A stretch of 57,662 bases of DNA from positions 1 to 57,662 of the forward strand of contig NSIH01000006.1 in assembly GCA_002737315.1 (NCBI GenBank). The letters run 5' to 3'. The notes under the pieces were generated by a model that saw nothing but the letters and a program-made list of their open reading frames with translations, had not been told where the DNA came from and made no database searches. A program made the translations under genes and the position numbers. This document shows positions 42,796 to 50,535 of this stretch, in pieces. The stretch is from Flavobacteriales bacterium. GTDB taxonomy: Bacteria > Bacteroidota > Bacteroidia > Flavobacteriales > Schleiferiaceae. Positions within the stretch are counted from its first letter, which is position 1. Each line of letters starts with the position of its first letter.

Positions 42796-43513
42796 TTAGG
42801 GCGGGTTCGTGCAGTGCGGCGGCGGCCAAAAGGTCGCCCCATGGTCCGATAATTCGGCTTGCGCCGCTGTGGTCTACTCCAAATCCGTCTATGCCAATAC
42901 GGTTGACTCCGGCGACGTAGCATTGGTTTTCCATAGCACGGGCGGCGAGCAGCGTAGTCCAAGCGGTCTCACGGGCTTCGGGCCAATTGGCCAAAACTAG
43001 CAAGCCGTCGTAGGCCGGACTCCCGTCGGAATCCAGCGTGTTGCGCAACCAAACCGGGAAGCGCAAGTCAAAGCAAACGGCCAGGCGCAAGCGCCATCCG
43101 CGCCAGGTAACCACCACAGCGTCTTCGCCGCGGCTAAAGTCTTGGTGCTCGCCTGCTACTGCAAAAAGGTGGCGCTTGTCTGCGGTGCTGGTGCGTCCGT
43201 CGGGCTCCACCCAAAAAAAGCGGTTGGCCACTTTGCCCGACTGGTGCGGAGCAAAGACCGAAGCCCCCACGGCGCAGTCAAGTTCCGCGGCAAGAGCAGC
43301 CAAAAACTCCACTGCCACAGCGCTCTTGGCTGCAACTTCTCGGGCGTTTTGCGTGGCAAATCCCGTAGCGTATGCCTCAGGCAAAAGCAGGACGTCCACC
43401 TCGCCGCGCTTGGGCAAAAGGGACCGAATTAGGGTAAAATTGGCTTGAGGGTCGCACCAGGCAATGCCGTACTGCAGCAGGGCGATTCTCAGGGGTTGGG
43501 CGCTACTTGGCAT
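42662..43513 (-). CDS. Nitrilase superfamily hydrolase (omega-amidase-like)
   Basis: 283 residues with the catalytic triad E46 (LLPEAYATGF), K113 (ADKRHLF) and C147 (LAVCFDLRFPVW). The last part AAVRKRFPFLADQDPF is the usual C-terminus of omega-amidases, which hydrolyse alpha-ketoglutaramate and similar omega-amides; about 18 residues follow. The start overlaps the SCO stop by 11 bases, so the two are coupled. Overlaps the convergent lipoprotein gene by 134 bases at the 3' end. Confidence 0.9.
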   Translation of the reverse strand: MPSSAQPLRIALLQYGIAWCDPQANFTLIRSLLPKRGEVDVLLLPEAYATGFATQNAREVAAKSAVAVEFLAALAAELDCAVGASVFAPHQSGKVANRFFWVEPDGRTSTADKRHLFAVAGEHQDFSRGEDAVVVTWRGWRLRLAVCFDLRFPVWLRNTLDSDGSPAYDGLLVLANWPEARETAWTTLLAARAMENQCYVAGVNRIGIDGFGVDHSGASRIIGPWGDLLAAAALHEPALITAVWDSIHLAAVRKRFPFLADQDPFAVLGMPPEATGALPSSQL

Positions 43514-44195
43514 CGGGCAAAAGTAGGGGAATGTCTTTGATCAGCTGGTCCACGGCCTTGGGGTCGGTGCCGTCGTAGTAGCCGCGCAGGCGGCCCTTGG
43601 CGTCAATCAAGACGAGGTTCTCGGTGTGAATGAAGGAGTGCTCGTCCCAGCCTTGACCCTCCTCAAGAACCGCAAAATAACTGGTGCGCGCAAGGCGATT
43701 CAGCTCGGCCGCATCGCCGGTCAGCAGCCACCATTGCTGGGGATCGCAGCCGTTTAGGGATGCGTAGTCCGCCAAAATTGGAACGCTGTCGTAGTCGGGC
43801 ATGGCCGTATGCGACAAAATTCTAAGCCTACCGTCTGCTGCAAAGGCGTCCTGAACGCGGCGCAAGGAGGCAGCCATGTCCATACAAATACTCGGACAGG
43901 TGGTGAAAAAGTAGCTCACTACGCGGACTTTTCCCTCGACGTCGGCAGCGCTGCGGCGCGTTCCGCTTTGGTCCAGGAGTTCAAAGTCCGCCACGACATG
44001 GTTCATGCCCACGGACTCCATGCTGTCGGCCACAATAGCGGGGTTTAGGTCGGAGGGATTGAGAATCGGGAGCTGCCGTTCTGGGCTCATTATTCGAAAC
44101 GCCACTGCCACGCCCACCGCAAAAATGCTTAGCAAAATAAGAATTTTGGCTAGCTCTGGCTTGGTAAGTCCTAGGTGCTTTTTTGGCTCAATCAT
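43503..44195 (-). CDS. SCO family copper chaperone/thiol-disulfide protein
   Basis: 230 residues: one N-terminal membrane anchor (about 17-35), then a periplasmic thioredoxin-fold domain. The copper site is complete: C100 and C104 in TTCPSICMDM and H190 in SFIHTENLVLID. SCO/SenC proteins insert CuA copper into cytochrome oxidase or reduce its cysteines. It is divergent from the MbnP operon with a 33-base gap, which points to shared copper regulation. A GAACTTTG element lies five bases upstream. Confidence 0.93.
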   Translation of the reverse strand: MIEPKKHLGLTKPELAKILILLSIFAVGVAVAFRIMSPERQLPILNPSDLNPAIVADSMESVGMNHVVADFELLDQSGTRRSAADVEGKVRVVSYFFTTCPSICMDMAASLRRVQDAFAADGRLRILSHTAMPDYDSVPILADYASLNGCDPQQWWLLTGDAAELNRLARTSYFAVLEEGQGWDEHSFIHTENLVLIDAKGRLRGYYDGTDPKAVDQLIKDIPLLLPDAK

Positions 44196-44200
44196 TGCTC

Positions 44201-44208
44201 CAAAGTTC
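44201..44208 (-). promoter_or_regulatory. Candidate -7 element (GAACTTTG) for the SCO gene
   Basis: One mismatch to TAnnTTTG on the minus strand, five bases before the SCO ATG at 44195. It overlaps the spacer of the MbnP promoter. Confidence 0.4.
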
Positions 44209-44217
44209 GTGAACCTT
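44202..44217. promoter_or_regulatory. Near-palindrome AAAGTTC-GT-GAACCTT in the SCO-MbnP gap
   Basis: Seven-base arms with one mismatch, placed between the two -7 elements of the divergent genes. Candidate operator; it resembles no copper-regulator box that I can name. Confidence 0.35.
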
Positions 44218-44228
44218 ATCTTTAAGCC

Positions 44229-44984
44229 ATGGTAAAAAATCTTTTAATTGCAGGAATCCTCCTTTTGGCAGCGGCCTGCTCTCCAGAAGGCAACGAGGTG
44301 ATGCTCGAAGTATCCGTTCAGCCAAAATGGAACGGCCAGGATTTGACCTACCAAAACCTTGGCTTGGTTCACCCCCAGACGGGCGACACTTTTCGCTTTG
44401 ACCGCAGCGACATGCTGCTCTCTGAAATTTCGCTAATTAAGGAAGATGGCAGCCTTCTGCCCCTAGTCACACAGGATGGAGAGCCCCTTTTTGCTTTTTT
44501 TACCAAGGGTAAACCCTGGACGATTGACGCACCAGACAACATTCCCAAGGGTCACTACCGGGGAATCAGCTTTAAGGTTGGCCTGGACTCTGCCATTAAT
44601 TTCGGAGATCCTTCAGTTTGGAAGGTGGGACATCCCCTCAACCCAACGGTGAACAGCCTTCACTGGGGCTGGCAAGGGGGCTATGTTTTCATGGCACTCG
44701 AAGGCTTTTACAAGGAATTGGGTGAGCAAAAGCCCTTTTTGTACCACATCGCCAAACTCGAAAACCGTATGCCGGTCGTAATTGAGGGAGACCTCCACCT
44801 GAGCGGATCCCGCAAGCTGATCCTAAACTGGAACGCCGACCGACTCTTTTATGGCGCGCACGAAATTCGCCCCGAAGAAGACGGTTCCTTCTCGCACAGC
44901 ACCTTTGACGGAGGCCTTGCCAATCGGATTTCTCAAAACGCAGGCCTTTCGTTTGAATGGGTTGCACTAGAAAACAAAAAATGA
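44229..44984 (+). CDS. MbnP family copper-binding lipoprotein
   Basis: 251 residues, lipobox LAAAC (C17). The family fits in length and pattern: LEVSVQPKWNG near the start, LLSEISLIKEDGS, KGHYRGISFKVGLD, NPTVNSLHWGWQGGYVFM (about 139-155), EGDLHLSGS. In MbnP and MopE/CorA proteins a tryptophan is oxidised to kynurenine and helps bind Cu(I). The candidate here is W146 or W148 in H145-W-G-W148; this is inference. It is followed directly by its likely modifying enzyme (ATGA overlap), and diverges from an SCO gene, which supports a periplasmic copper role. Confidence 0.87.
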   Translation: MVKNLLIAGILLLAAACSPEGNEVMLEVSVQPKWNGQDLTYQNLGLVHPQTGDTFRFDRSDMLLSEISLIKEDGSLLPLVTQDGEPLFAFFTKGKPWTIDAPDNIPKGHYRGISFKVGLDSAINFGDPSVWKVGHPLNPTVNSLHWGWQGGYVFMALEGFYKELGEQKPFLYHIAKLENRMPVVIEGDLHLSGSRKLILNWNADRLFYGAHEIRPEEDGSFSHSTFDGGLANRISQNAGLSFEWVALENKK

Positions 44985-46039
44985 GGTTTTTTGCAATCTT
45001 CGCCATAGCGGTTGCTGCAGCATCCTGCGCAGACGAGGTTCCAACCACGACTCCTTTTGCTCTGGTGGTTCCGCAGGGATTCTCTCCCCCGCCCTTGCCG
45101 GCAGACAATCCGCTCACTGTAGAGGGCGTGCTCTTGGGCCGCCGCCTTTTTTATGACCCCATTTTGTCGCGCGACTCCACCCAAAGCTGCGGCAGCTGCC
45201 ACAATACGGGCTTTTCAATGACCGACAACGGGCAGCGTTTCTCTGTCGGAATTAACAATGCCGTCGGCGATAGAAACAGCATGCCGCTGCACAATTTAGC
45301 CTACCATTCCGCCTTTTTTTGGGACGGACGCAGCCCCACATTGCGCGAGCTTACGTTGGTTCCGATTCAGGATTCGCGCGAAATGGACAATACCATTCAG
45401 GCGGTTTTGACCTCGCTCAATGCCAGCCCAACCTACCGCGATCTTTTTTGGAAGGCCTTTGGGGTTAAAACCATTAGCGCCGAAGAATTGGGCCTAGCTG
45501 CCGAGCAATTTATGCTGACCATCATGAGCGGGAACAGCAAATTTGACCGCCACCTGCGCGGAATGGAGAGCCTCAACGCCCAAGAACTCGAAGGGCTTCG
45601 CCTTTTTAATGGAGAAGCAAACCCCAACGCTCCCATGCGAGGAGCTGACTGCTTTCATTGCCACGGCGGGACCTTATTTACCAACAATAAGTTCAGGAAC
45701 AACGGTCTTGACTCCGTTACTACCGACCCCGGCCTGGGTGCTGTAACGGGTGACCAAAACGACCTGGGTAAATTTAAAACGCCATCCCTTCGCAACATTG
45801 CCTATACTGCGCCCTACATGCACGACGGTCGCTTTCAAACGCTTATGCAGGTGATCAATTTCTACAACAATGGAGCGCATGCAAACTCCCCCAACATTGA
45901 CCCGTCGATGGGCGACATTACACGGCCTGGCGGCTTGGGCTTAAGCCTCCAGGATCGCATGGCTTTGCTTGCCTTCTTGAACACTTTGAGCGACTCTTCC
46001 ATAGAAACCGATACCCTCTTTCAAAATCCCTTTAACTGA
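44981..46039 (+). CDS. MbnH-type diheme cytochrome c peroxidase family protein
   Basis: 352 residues from ATG 44981. Signal peptide with cysteine at 16 (AAASC), then two c-type heme sites: C70-C73-H74 (CGSCH) and C224-C227-H228 (CFHCH), and late SLRNIAYTAPYMHDGRF. This is the CCP/MauG superfamily. Next to an MbnP gene such proteins (MbnH) oxidise a Trp of MbnP to kynurenine; the pairing here supports that over a general peroxidase. The stop overlaps the next start as TGATG. Confidence 0.88.
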   Translation: MRFFAIFAIAVAAASCADEVPTTTPFALVVPQGFSPPPLPADNPLTVEGVLLGRRLFYDPILSRDSTQSCGSCHNTGFSMTDNGQRFSVGINNAVGDRNSMPLHNLAYHSAFFWDGRSPTLRELTLVPIQDSREMDNTIQAVLTSLNASPTYRDLFWKAFGVKTISAEELGLAAEQFMLTIMSGNSKFDRHLRGMESLNAQELEGLRLFNGEANPNAPMRGADCFHCHGGTLFTNNKFRNNGLDSVTTDPGLGAVTGDQNDLGKFKTPSLRNIAYTAPYMHDGRFQTLMQVINFYNNGAHANSPNIDPSMGDITRPGGLGLSLQDRMALLAFLNTLSDSSIETDTLFQNPFN

Positions 46040-46371
46040 TGAAAAAATTAGCCCTCCTAGCCCTTTTAATCGCCTCCAATTTTGCCTTTGCTCAGCAAAA
46101 AGAAACCACCTTTTGGGTTGACGGCGTGTGCGGGATGTGCGAGAAGCGAATTGAGTCCGCCTTGATTAACAGCCCCGGGGTAAAGTTTGCCGACTGGGAC
46201 AAAGAAACCCTCCAGGTAAAGGTGGCCTACAATTCCAAAAAAATCACCGAGCAAAAACTTCACGAAATCCTTGCCGGAGTGGGCCACGATACCCAAAAAG
46301 TTCGCGCTATTGACGGGGACTACGCCAAACTGCCCGGCTGCTGCAAGTACCGAACCCTTGACAAGCATTGA
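46039..46371 (+). CDS. Secreted heavy-metal-associated (HMA) domain protein
   Basis: 110 residues. Signal peptide 1-18 (MKKLALLALLIASNFAFA), then a ferredoxin-like HMA fold with VDGVCGMCEKRIE (C31, C34), the copper-chaperone CxxC site, and a second cysteine pair C101-C102 near the end (PGCCKYRT). Being exported, it should carry Cu(I) in the periplasm, passing it between receptor and MbnP or onward; direction is inferred. Overlaps both neighbours by one base. Confidence 0.88.
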   Translation: MKKLALLALLIASNFAFAQQKETTFWVDGVCGMCEKRIESALINSPGVKFADWDKETLQVKVAYNSKKITEQKLHEILAGVGHDTQKVRAIDGDYAKLPGCCKYRTLDKH

Positions 46372-48425
46372 TGGTTAGAGGCTTCTGGCTCCTGGCCCTT
46401 GGGCCCTGGGTGGCTCAGGCTCAAGTGCGCGACACCGTAACCCGAATCGGGCAAGTCGAGGTGCGTGCCTCCACCCCCGATGCCGTGGTTCAGGCGCGGT
46501 CCACCACACTTACCACTTCTATTGGACGCGGAGAACTCAAAAAAGCGGCATGCTGTAACCTGTCGGAGAGCTTTGAAACCAACCCCTCTATCGACGCGGC
46601 GTTTACCGATGCGATTACTGGGACCCGTCAAATTCAGCTGCTCGGGCTCGACGGTAAGTACGCTCAGATTCAAACCGAAATGACGCCCCTGGTGCGCGGA
46701 CTTTTGGCCAACAGCGGGCTTCAATTTGTGCCCGGAAGCTGGGTGGAGGGTATTCAGCTCACCAAGGGAATCGGTGCGGTGACCAATGGTTTTGAGAGCA
46801 TCACCGGTCAGGTCAATGTGGAATTGATCAAGCCCGACGAGGGAATTAGTCGTGAAAACCCAAGAAAAGCAAAGGCCAATGCCTACCTAGCCAACGCCGG
46901 AAGAATGGAGGTAAACGGAGAATTTGCCCAACGATTGAGCGACAAGTGGACGATTGGCAGCCTCCTGCACGCCAACCAAACCCGATGGTTCCGCGACATG
47001 AACAACGACGGCTTTGCCGATAATCCGCTGGGCGGCCAGCTCAACGGCATGATCAGGGCGCGATACTGGGGTCAAAATGGTTGGGAGGGGATTTTTACCC
47101 TGCACGGCCTGCAGGACCAGCGCGACGGAGGTCAACTCGGCGAGGACCGTCCTGCGCTCTCCTGGACCTCGTCAGTGGTTCAAAAGCGTAGTGCCTTTAC
47201 CTCCAAAACCGGTTGGGTCAATCCCGACGACCCCGAAATGAGCGTGGGCATTATTGTGCACGGCTACAAGCAGTCGCTGAACGCCGACCTTGGGCCAAGG
47301 GCGCTGCAAAGCAGCCTGTATTTAGAAGGAACCCAACGAGGGGGGCTGGTACAATTTCTGGCGCGCGATGGCGGCATGGGCTGGTACCAAACCTCGGGAT
47401 TGAGCTGGTCCCTAGACCGATACGTCATGGACTTGCATCACCCCGGAATGGCCCACGACGATGCCTGGACGGAGTCCGCGCCAGGAGCCTTTAGCGAATG
47501 GACCTTCGAGCCCTCAACCAAGGTGACCTTGGTGTTGGGAAGCCGACTGGACTGGCATTCTTTGGCGGGATTGCAGCTTAGCCCGCGCGCTCATTTGCGC
47601 TATGCTCCAAGCAGCAAATTGACCTTCAGGGGAGGACTTGGTCGCGGATTCCGCATGGCCATGCCCGCAGTGGAGTCCATTGGTCGCTTTGCAAGTGCCC
47701 GGTCTGTCAACCACGCAGTTACTCCTTGGGGGGATGCCCAGAATCTGGAGATGGGTTGGACCTACAGCGCCTCGGCCGTTTGGAATTATACCGCGAACTA
47801 CTACCCGGGCAGTGTCGTGGTCGACGTGCAGGCAAGCAACCTCAGCAAGGCCCTGCTGCTCGACTTCTACCAATCGGGCAATGAGGTTATGCTGTATTCT
47901 AGTGCCATGCAGTCCCGGAGTGCAAGCCTGCAATGGGAGCACCAATTTTCTAAGAATTGGAAGGGGCGAGTCGCCTACCGCCTTCAGGACGTGCGCGGAC
48001 GCTACCTCGGAATTTGGGACCACGTTCCCTATGTGGCTCCCCGACGAATTATGCTGCACGCAGAGTACCAGTTTCGCAAAAAGTGGTTTACCAACGCGAC
48101 CTGGCAGCACTACGCGGGCATGCCCTTGCCCCCGGGACCCGGCGGAGTTCTGCGCGAAACTAGTCCTGCTTTTGCCATGCTCCACGGGCAAATTCGCAGG
48201 GTAACCAAGTGGGGAGACGCCTATTTGGGAGTAGAAAATGCATTCAACGTGCGCCAAATGATGCCGGTGCTCGGCGTGGTAGACCACCTTGACAACCACC
48301 GCTTTATTGGGGCCGACGAATATGCTTTTCAAGCGTCATTTGATGCAACCCGCGTCTGGGGGCCCATTTTTGGCCGCATGTTCTACCTTGGCATCAACCT
48401 TGCTTTGATTGGCAGTGATGAATGA
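46371..48425 (+). CDS. TonB-dependent receptor with N-terminal Cys-Cys motif (probable copper receptor)
   Basis: 684 residues from ATG 46371 (a TTG codon just before it is in frame). Signal peptide 1-18, no carboxypeptidase-like domain; plug begins at about 25 and carries ELKKAACCNLSESFETNPS (C61, C62), then TGTRQIQLLGLDGKYAQIQ; barrel to the C-terminus. The Cys pair at the start of the plug is a feature of a Bacteroidota receptor group found with copper genes. Its place in the MbnP operon points to copper or a copper complex as substrate. Eight-base overlap with the ABC ATPase gene. Confidence 0.88.
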   Translation: MVRGFWLLALGPWVAQAQVRDTVTRIGQVEVRASTPDAVVQARSTTLTTSIGRGELKKAACCNLSESFETNPSIDAAFTDAITGTRQIQLLGLDGKYAQIQTEMTPLVRGLLANSGLQFVPGSWVEGIQLTKGIGAVTNGFESITGQVNVELIKPDEGISRENPRKAKANAYLANAGRMEVNGEFAQRLSDKWTIGSLLHANQTRWFRDMNNDGFADNPLGGQLNGMIRARYWGQNGWEGIFTLHGLQDQRDGGQLGEDRPALSWTSSVVQKRSAFTSKTGWVNPDDPEMSVGIIVHGYKQSLNADLGPRALQSSLYLEGTQRGGLVQFLARDGGMGWYQTSGLSWSLDRYVMDLHHPGMAHDDAWTESAPGAFSEWTFEPSTKVTLVLGSRLDWHSLAGLQLSPRAHLRYAPSSKLTFRGGLGRGFRMAMPAVESIGRFASARSVNHAVTPWGDAQNLEMGWTYSASAVWNYTANYYPGSVVVDVQASNLSKALLLDFYQSGNEVMLYSSAMQSRSASLQWEHQFSKNWKGRVAYRLQDVRGRYLGIWDHVPYVAPRRIMLHAEYQFRKKWFTNATWQHYAGMPLPPGPGGVLRETSPAFAMLHGQIRRVTKWGDAYLGVENAFNVRQMMPVLGVVDHLDNHRFIGADEYAFQASFDATRVWGPIFGRMFYLGINLALIGSDE

Positions 48426-49104
48426 GTCGGTAATACACCTCCGCGATATTACGCGCGATTTTAAGTTGGGAGGACAGACGGTCCACGTACTCAAGGGCAT
48501 CGACCTCGACATAAAACGCGGCGAATATGTGGCGCTCATGGGGCCTTCGGGGTCGGGCAAGTCTACGCTTATGAATTTGCTCGGCTGCCTCGATACGCCC
48601 ACCTCAGGCACCTATGTGCTGGCAGACCGTGACGTGAGCCGCATGGCCGAGCAAGAGCTCGCCGAGGTACGAAACCAAGAAATAGGATTTGTCTTTCAAA
48701 CGTTTAATCTGATTCCGCGCCAGACCGCACTCGATAACGTCGCTCTGCCCCTGGTTTATGCGGGCATCGGCAAAGAAGAACGGCTAGAACGGGCGGCCGA
48801 GGTGCTGCGCTCTGTGGGCTTAGGCGACCGGATGCACCATCAACCCAACCAACTCTCGGGCGGACAACGCCAACGCGTGGCAATCGCCAGGGCCTTGGTA
48901 AACAAGCCCTCGCTCATTCTGGCCGACGAGCCCACCGGAAACCTGGACTCCACAACTTCTGACGAAATTTTGAAGCTGTTTGACGAGATCCACGCGGCCG
49001 GAAACACGCTGGTAGTAGTTACCCACGAAGAAGAAGTTGCCCGGCATGCCAAGAGGGTGATTCGCCTGCGCGACGGAATTATTGCCGACGCAGGCAGCCA
49101 TTAA
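48418..49104 (+). CDS. ABC transporter ATP-binding protein (LolD/MacB type)
   Basis: 228 residues from ATG 48418. Walker A GPSGSGKST (42-50), Q-loop VFQTFNL, signature LSGGQRQRVAIARAL, Walker B LILADEPTGNLDS, H-loop VVTHEEEV. Sequence places it with LolD, MacB and FtsE ATPases. No permease gene lies next to it, so the partner must be encoded elsewhere. The coupling to the receptor gene by overlap puts it in the same transcript; whether it serves metal transport or lipoprotein sorting is open. Confidence 0.92.
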   Translation: MNESVIHLRDITRDFKLGGQTVHVLKGIDLDIKRGEYVALMGPSGSGKSTLMNLLGCLDTPTSGTYVLADRDVSRMAEQELAEVRNQEIGFVFQTFNLIPRQTALDNVALPLVYAGIGKEERLERAAEVLRSVGLGDRMHHQPNQLSGGQRQRVAIARALVNKPSLILADEPTGNLDSTTSDEILKLFDEIHAAGNTLVVVTHEEEVARHAKRVIRLRDGIIADAGSH

Positions 49105-49118
49105 GTTCCCTGAGCATT

Positions 49119-50516
49119 ATGACCAACCCAACTTTTGAGGCGGAGTTTCAGGCCCTTCAGGGAGCCGCTCCGCGCATTGCCCTGCTGCCGCTGAGCCACC
49201 GTCGTGATCGATTAAAAGCCCTGCGAGCCGAGCTGATAAAGCGTCGCCCAGAACTCCACGCTGCGCTGCGGGCCGACCTCAACCGCCCCGAGGTGGACTG
49301 CGACCTCAACGAGCTATTGCCTGTTAAGGTGAGCATTGACCATGTACTGTCCAACCTGCGAACCTGGACCCAGACGGACCGTTTGCCGCTGCCGCTCACG
49401 CTGATTCCGGGCCGGGCAGAGGTGCACCAAGAGCCCAAAGGCGTCGCACTCATTGTTTCTCCCTGGAACTTCCCGGTGAATTTGTGTCTGGTGCCCCTGG
49501 TCTATGCTATTGCCGCAGGAAACACGGTTTGCCTTAAACCAAGCGAACTGGCGCCAGCCTCAGCCGCCTTTATTGCCTCCTTAGTGGCGGCAGTTTTTCC
49601 GCCAGACGAAGTCTGCGTAGTGCAGGGAGATGCCAACGTCGCCATTGCACTGTTAGAGCAACCCTGGAACCACATCTTCTTTACCGGGTCACCGGTCGTC
49701 GGCAGCAAGGTAATGGCGGCTGCCTCGCGGTACCTAGCCTCGGTTACCCTAGAGTTGGGCGGTAAGTCTCCCGTGTTCGTTCACGAGAGCTACGGAGCAG
49801 AGGCTGCCGGTGCACGGGTGGCCTGGGCCAAAGGCCTCAATGCGGGTCAGGTCTGCATTGCCCCCGACTACGTGCTGGTACCAACCGCACTTCGCGACGA
49901 CTTCTTGAAGGGCTTCAAGGCAGGCGTAGAACGTCACTACGGCTCGCAGCCCTCGACGAATCCCGATTGGGTTCGCATCATTGGCGCCCGGCACTGGGAT
50001 CGCCTCAAGGAATGGCTCGATGAGGCCGTGGAATCGGGGGCCCAAGTTTGGCAGCCCGACGCGCCCGATCGCGACCGGCTTTACTTTCCTCCCACCTTAA
50101 TTTGGGACGCCCCGGAACACATTCAGGTAAGCTGCAGCGAGATTTTTGGACCGATCCTACCCGTATTTGCCTATGCGAGCATTGAAGACGCCTTGGCCCG
50201 GGTAAATGCCGGCCCAAAGCCCTTGGTTTTGACCGTTATGAGCCATGCTAAATCGTGGACCGACCGCATTTTGCGCGAAACACGCGCAGGCGGAACCGTG
50301 GTCAACGAGTTTTTCTTGCACTACATGCACCCCGACCTTCCCTTTGGCGGAGTCAATAACTCCGGCATCGGCAAGTCTCATGGAATTTGGGGATTTCGCG
50401 AATTCAGCAATGCCCGTGGAGTGTACCGCCGCGGAAGGTTTGCGCCGACCATGCTGCTCGCCCCTCCCTACAAGGACTGGGCTAAGAAGGTTGTGGCCTG
50501 GCTGGTGAGCTGGTAG
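49119..50516 (+). CDS. Aldehyde dehydrogenase (class 3-like)
   Basis: 465 residues. NAD(P)-dependent oxidation of aldehydes to acids. Motifs: IVSPWNFPVNLCLVP (about 112), FFTGSPVVGSKVM, catalytic Glu E212 in LELGGKSP and catalytic Cys C246 in NAGQVCIAPD, and FLHYMHPDLPFGGVNNSGIG. Closest in pattern to fatty-aldehyde/coniferyl-type ALDHs. A hydrophobic C-terminal end (KKVVAWLVSW) may touch the membrane. Fourteen bases after the ABC gene, so perhaps part of that transcript, though its link with copper is unclear. Confidence 0.93.
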   Translation: MTNPTFEAEFQALQGAAPRIALLPLSHRRDRLKALRAELIKRRPELHAALRADLNRPEVDCDLNELLPVKVSIDHVLSNLRTWTQTDRLPLPLTLIPGRAEVHQEPKGVALIVSPWNFPVNLCLVPLVYAIAAGNTVCLKPSELAPASAAFIASLVAAVFPPDEVCVVQGDANVAIALLEQPWNHIFFTGSPVVGSKVMAAASRYLASVTLELGGKSPVFVHESYGAEAAGARVAWAKGLNAGQVCIAPDYVLVPTALRDDFLKGFKAGVERHYGSQPSTNPDWVRIIGARHWDRLKEWLDEAVESGAQVWQPDAPDRDRLYFPPTLIWDAPEHIQVSCSEIFGPILPVFAYASIEDALARVNAGPKPLVLTVMSHAKSWTDRILRETRAGGTVVNEFFLHYMHPDLPFGGVNNSGIGKSHGIWGFREFSNARGVYRRGRFAPTMLLAPPYKDWAKKVVAWLVSW

Positions 50517-50535
50517 CCTCGAACCGAGAGCGGTC

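Larger units (their letters stand above)
44195..44224 (+). promoter_or_regulatory. Promoter for the MbnP operon (TTG, 19-base spacer, TATCTTTA)
   Basis: TTG at 44195-44197 and TATCTTTA at 44217-44224, one mismatch to TAnnTTTG, followed by four bases and ATG 44229. Predicts a leaderless operon mRNA. Confidence 0.55.
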
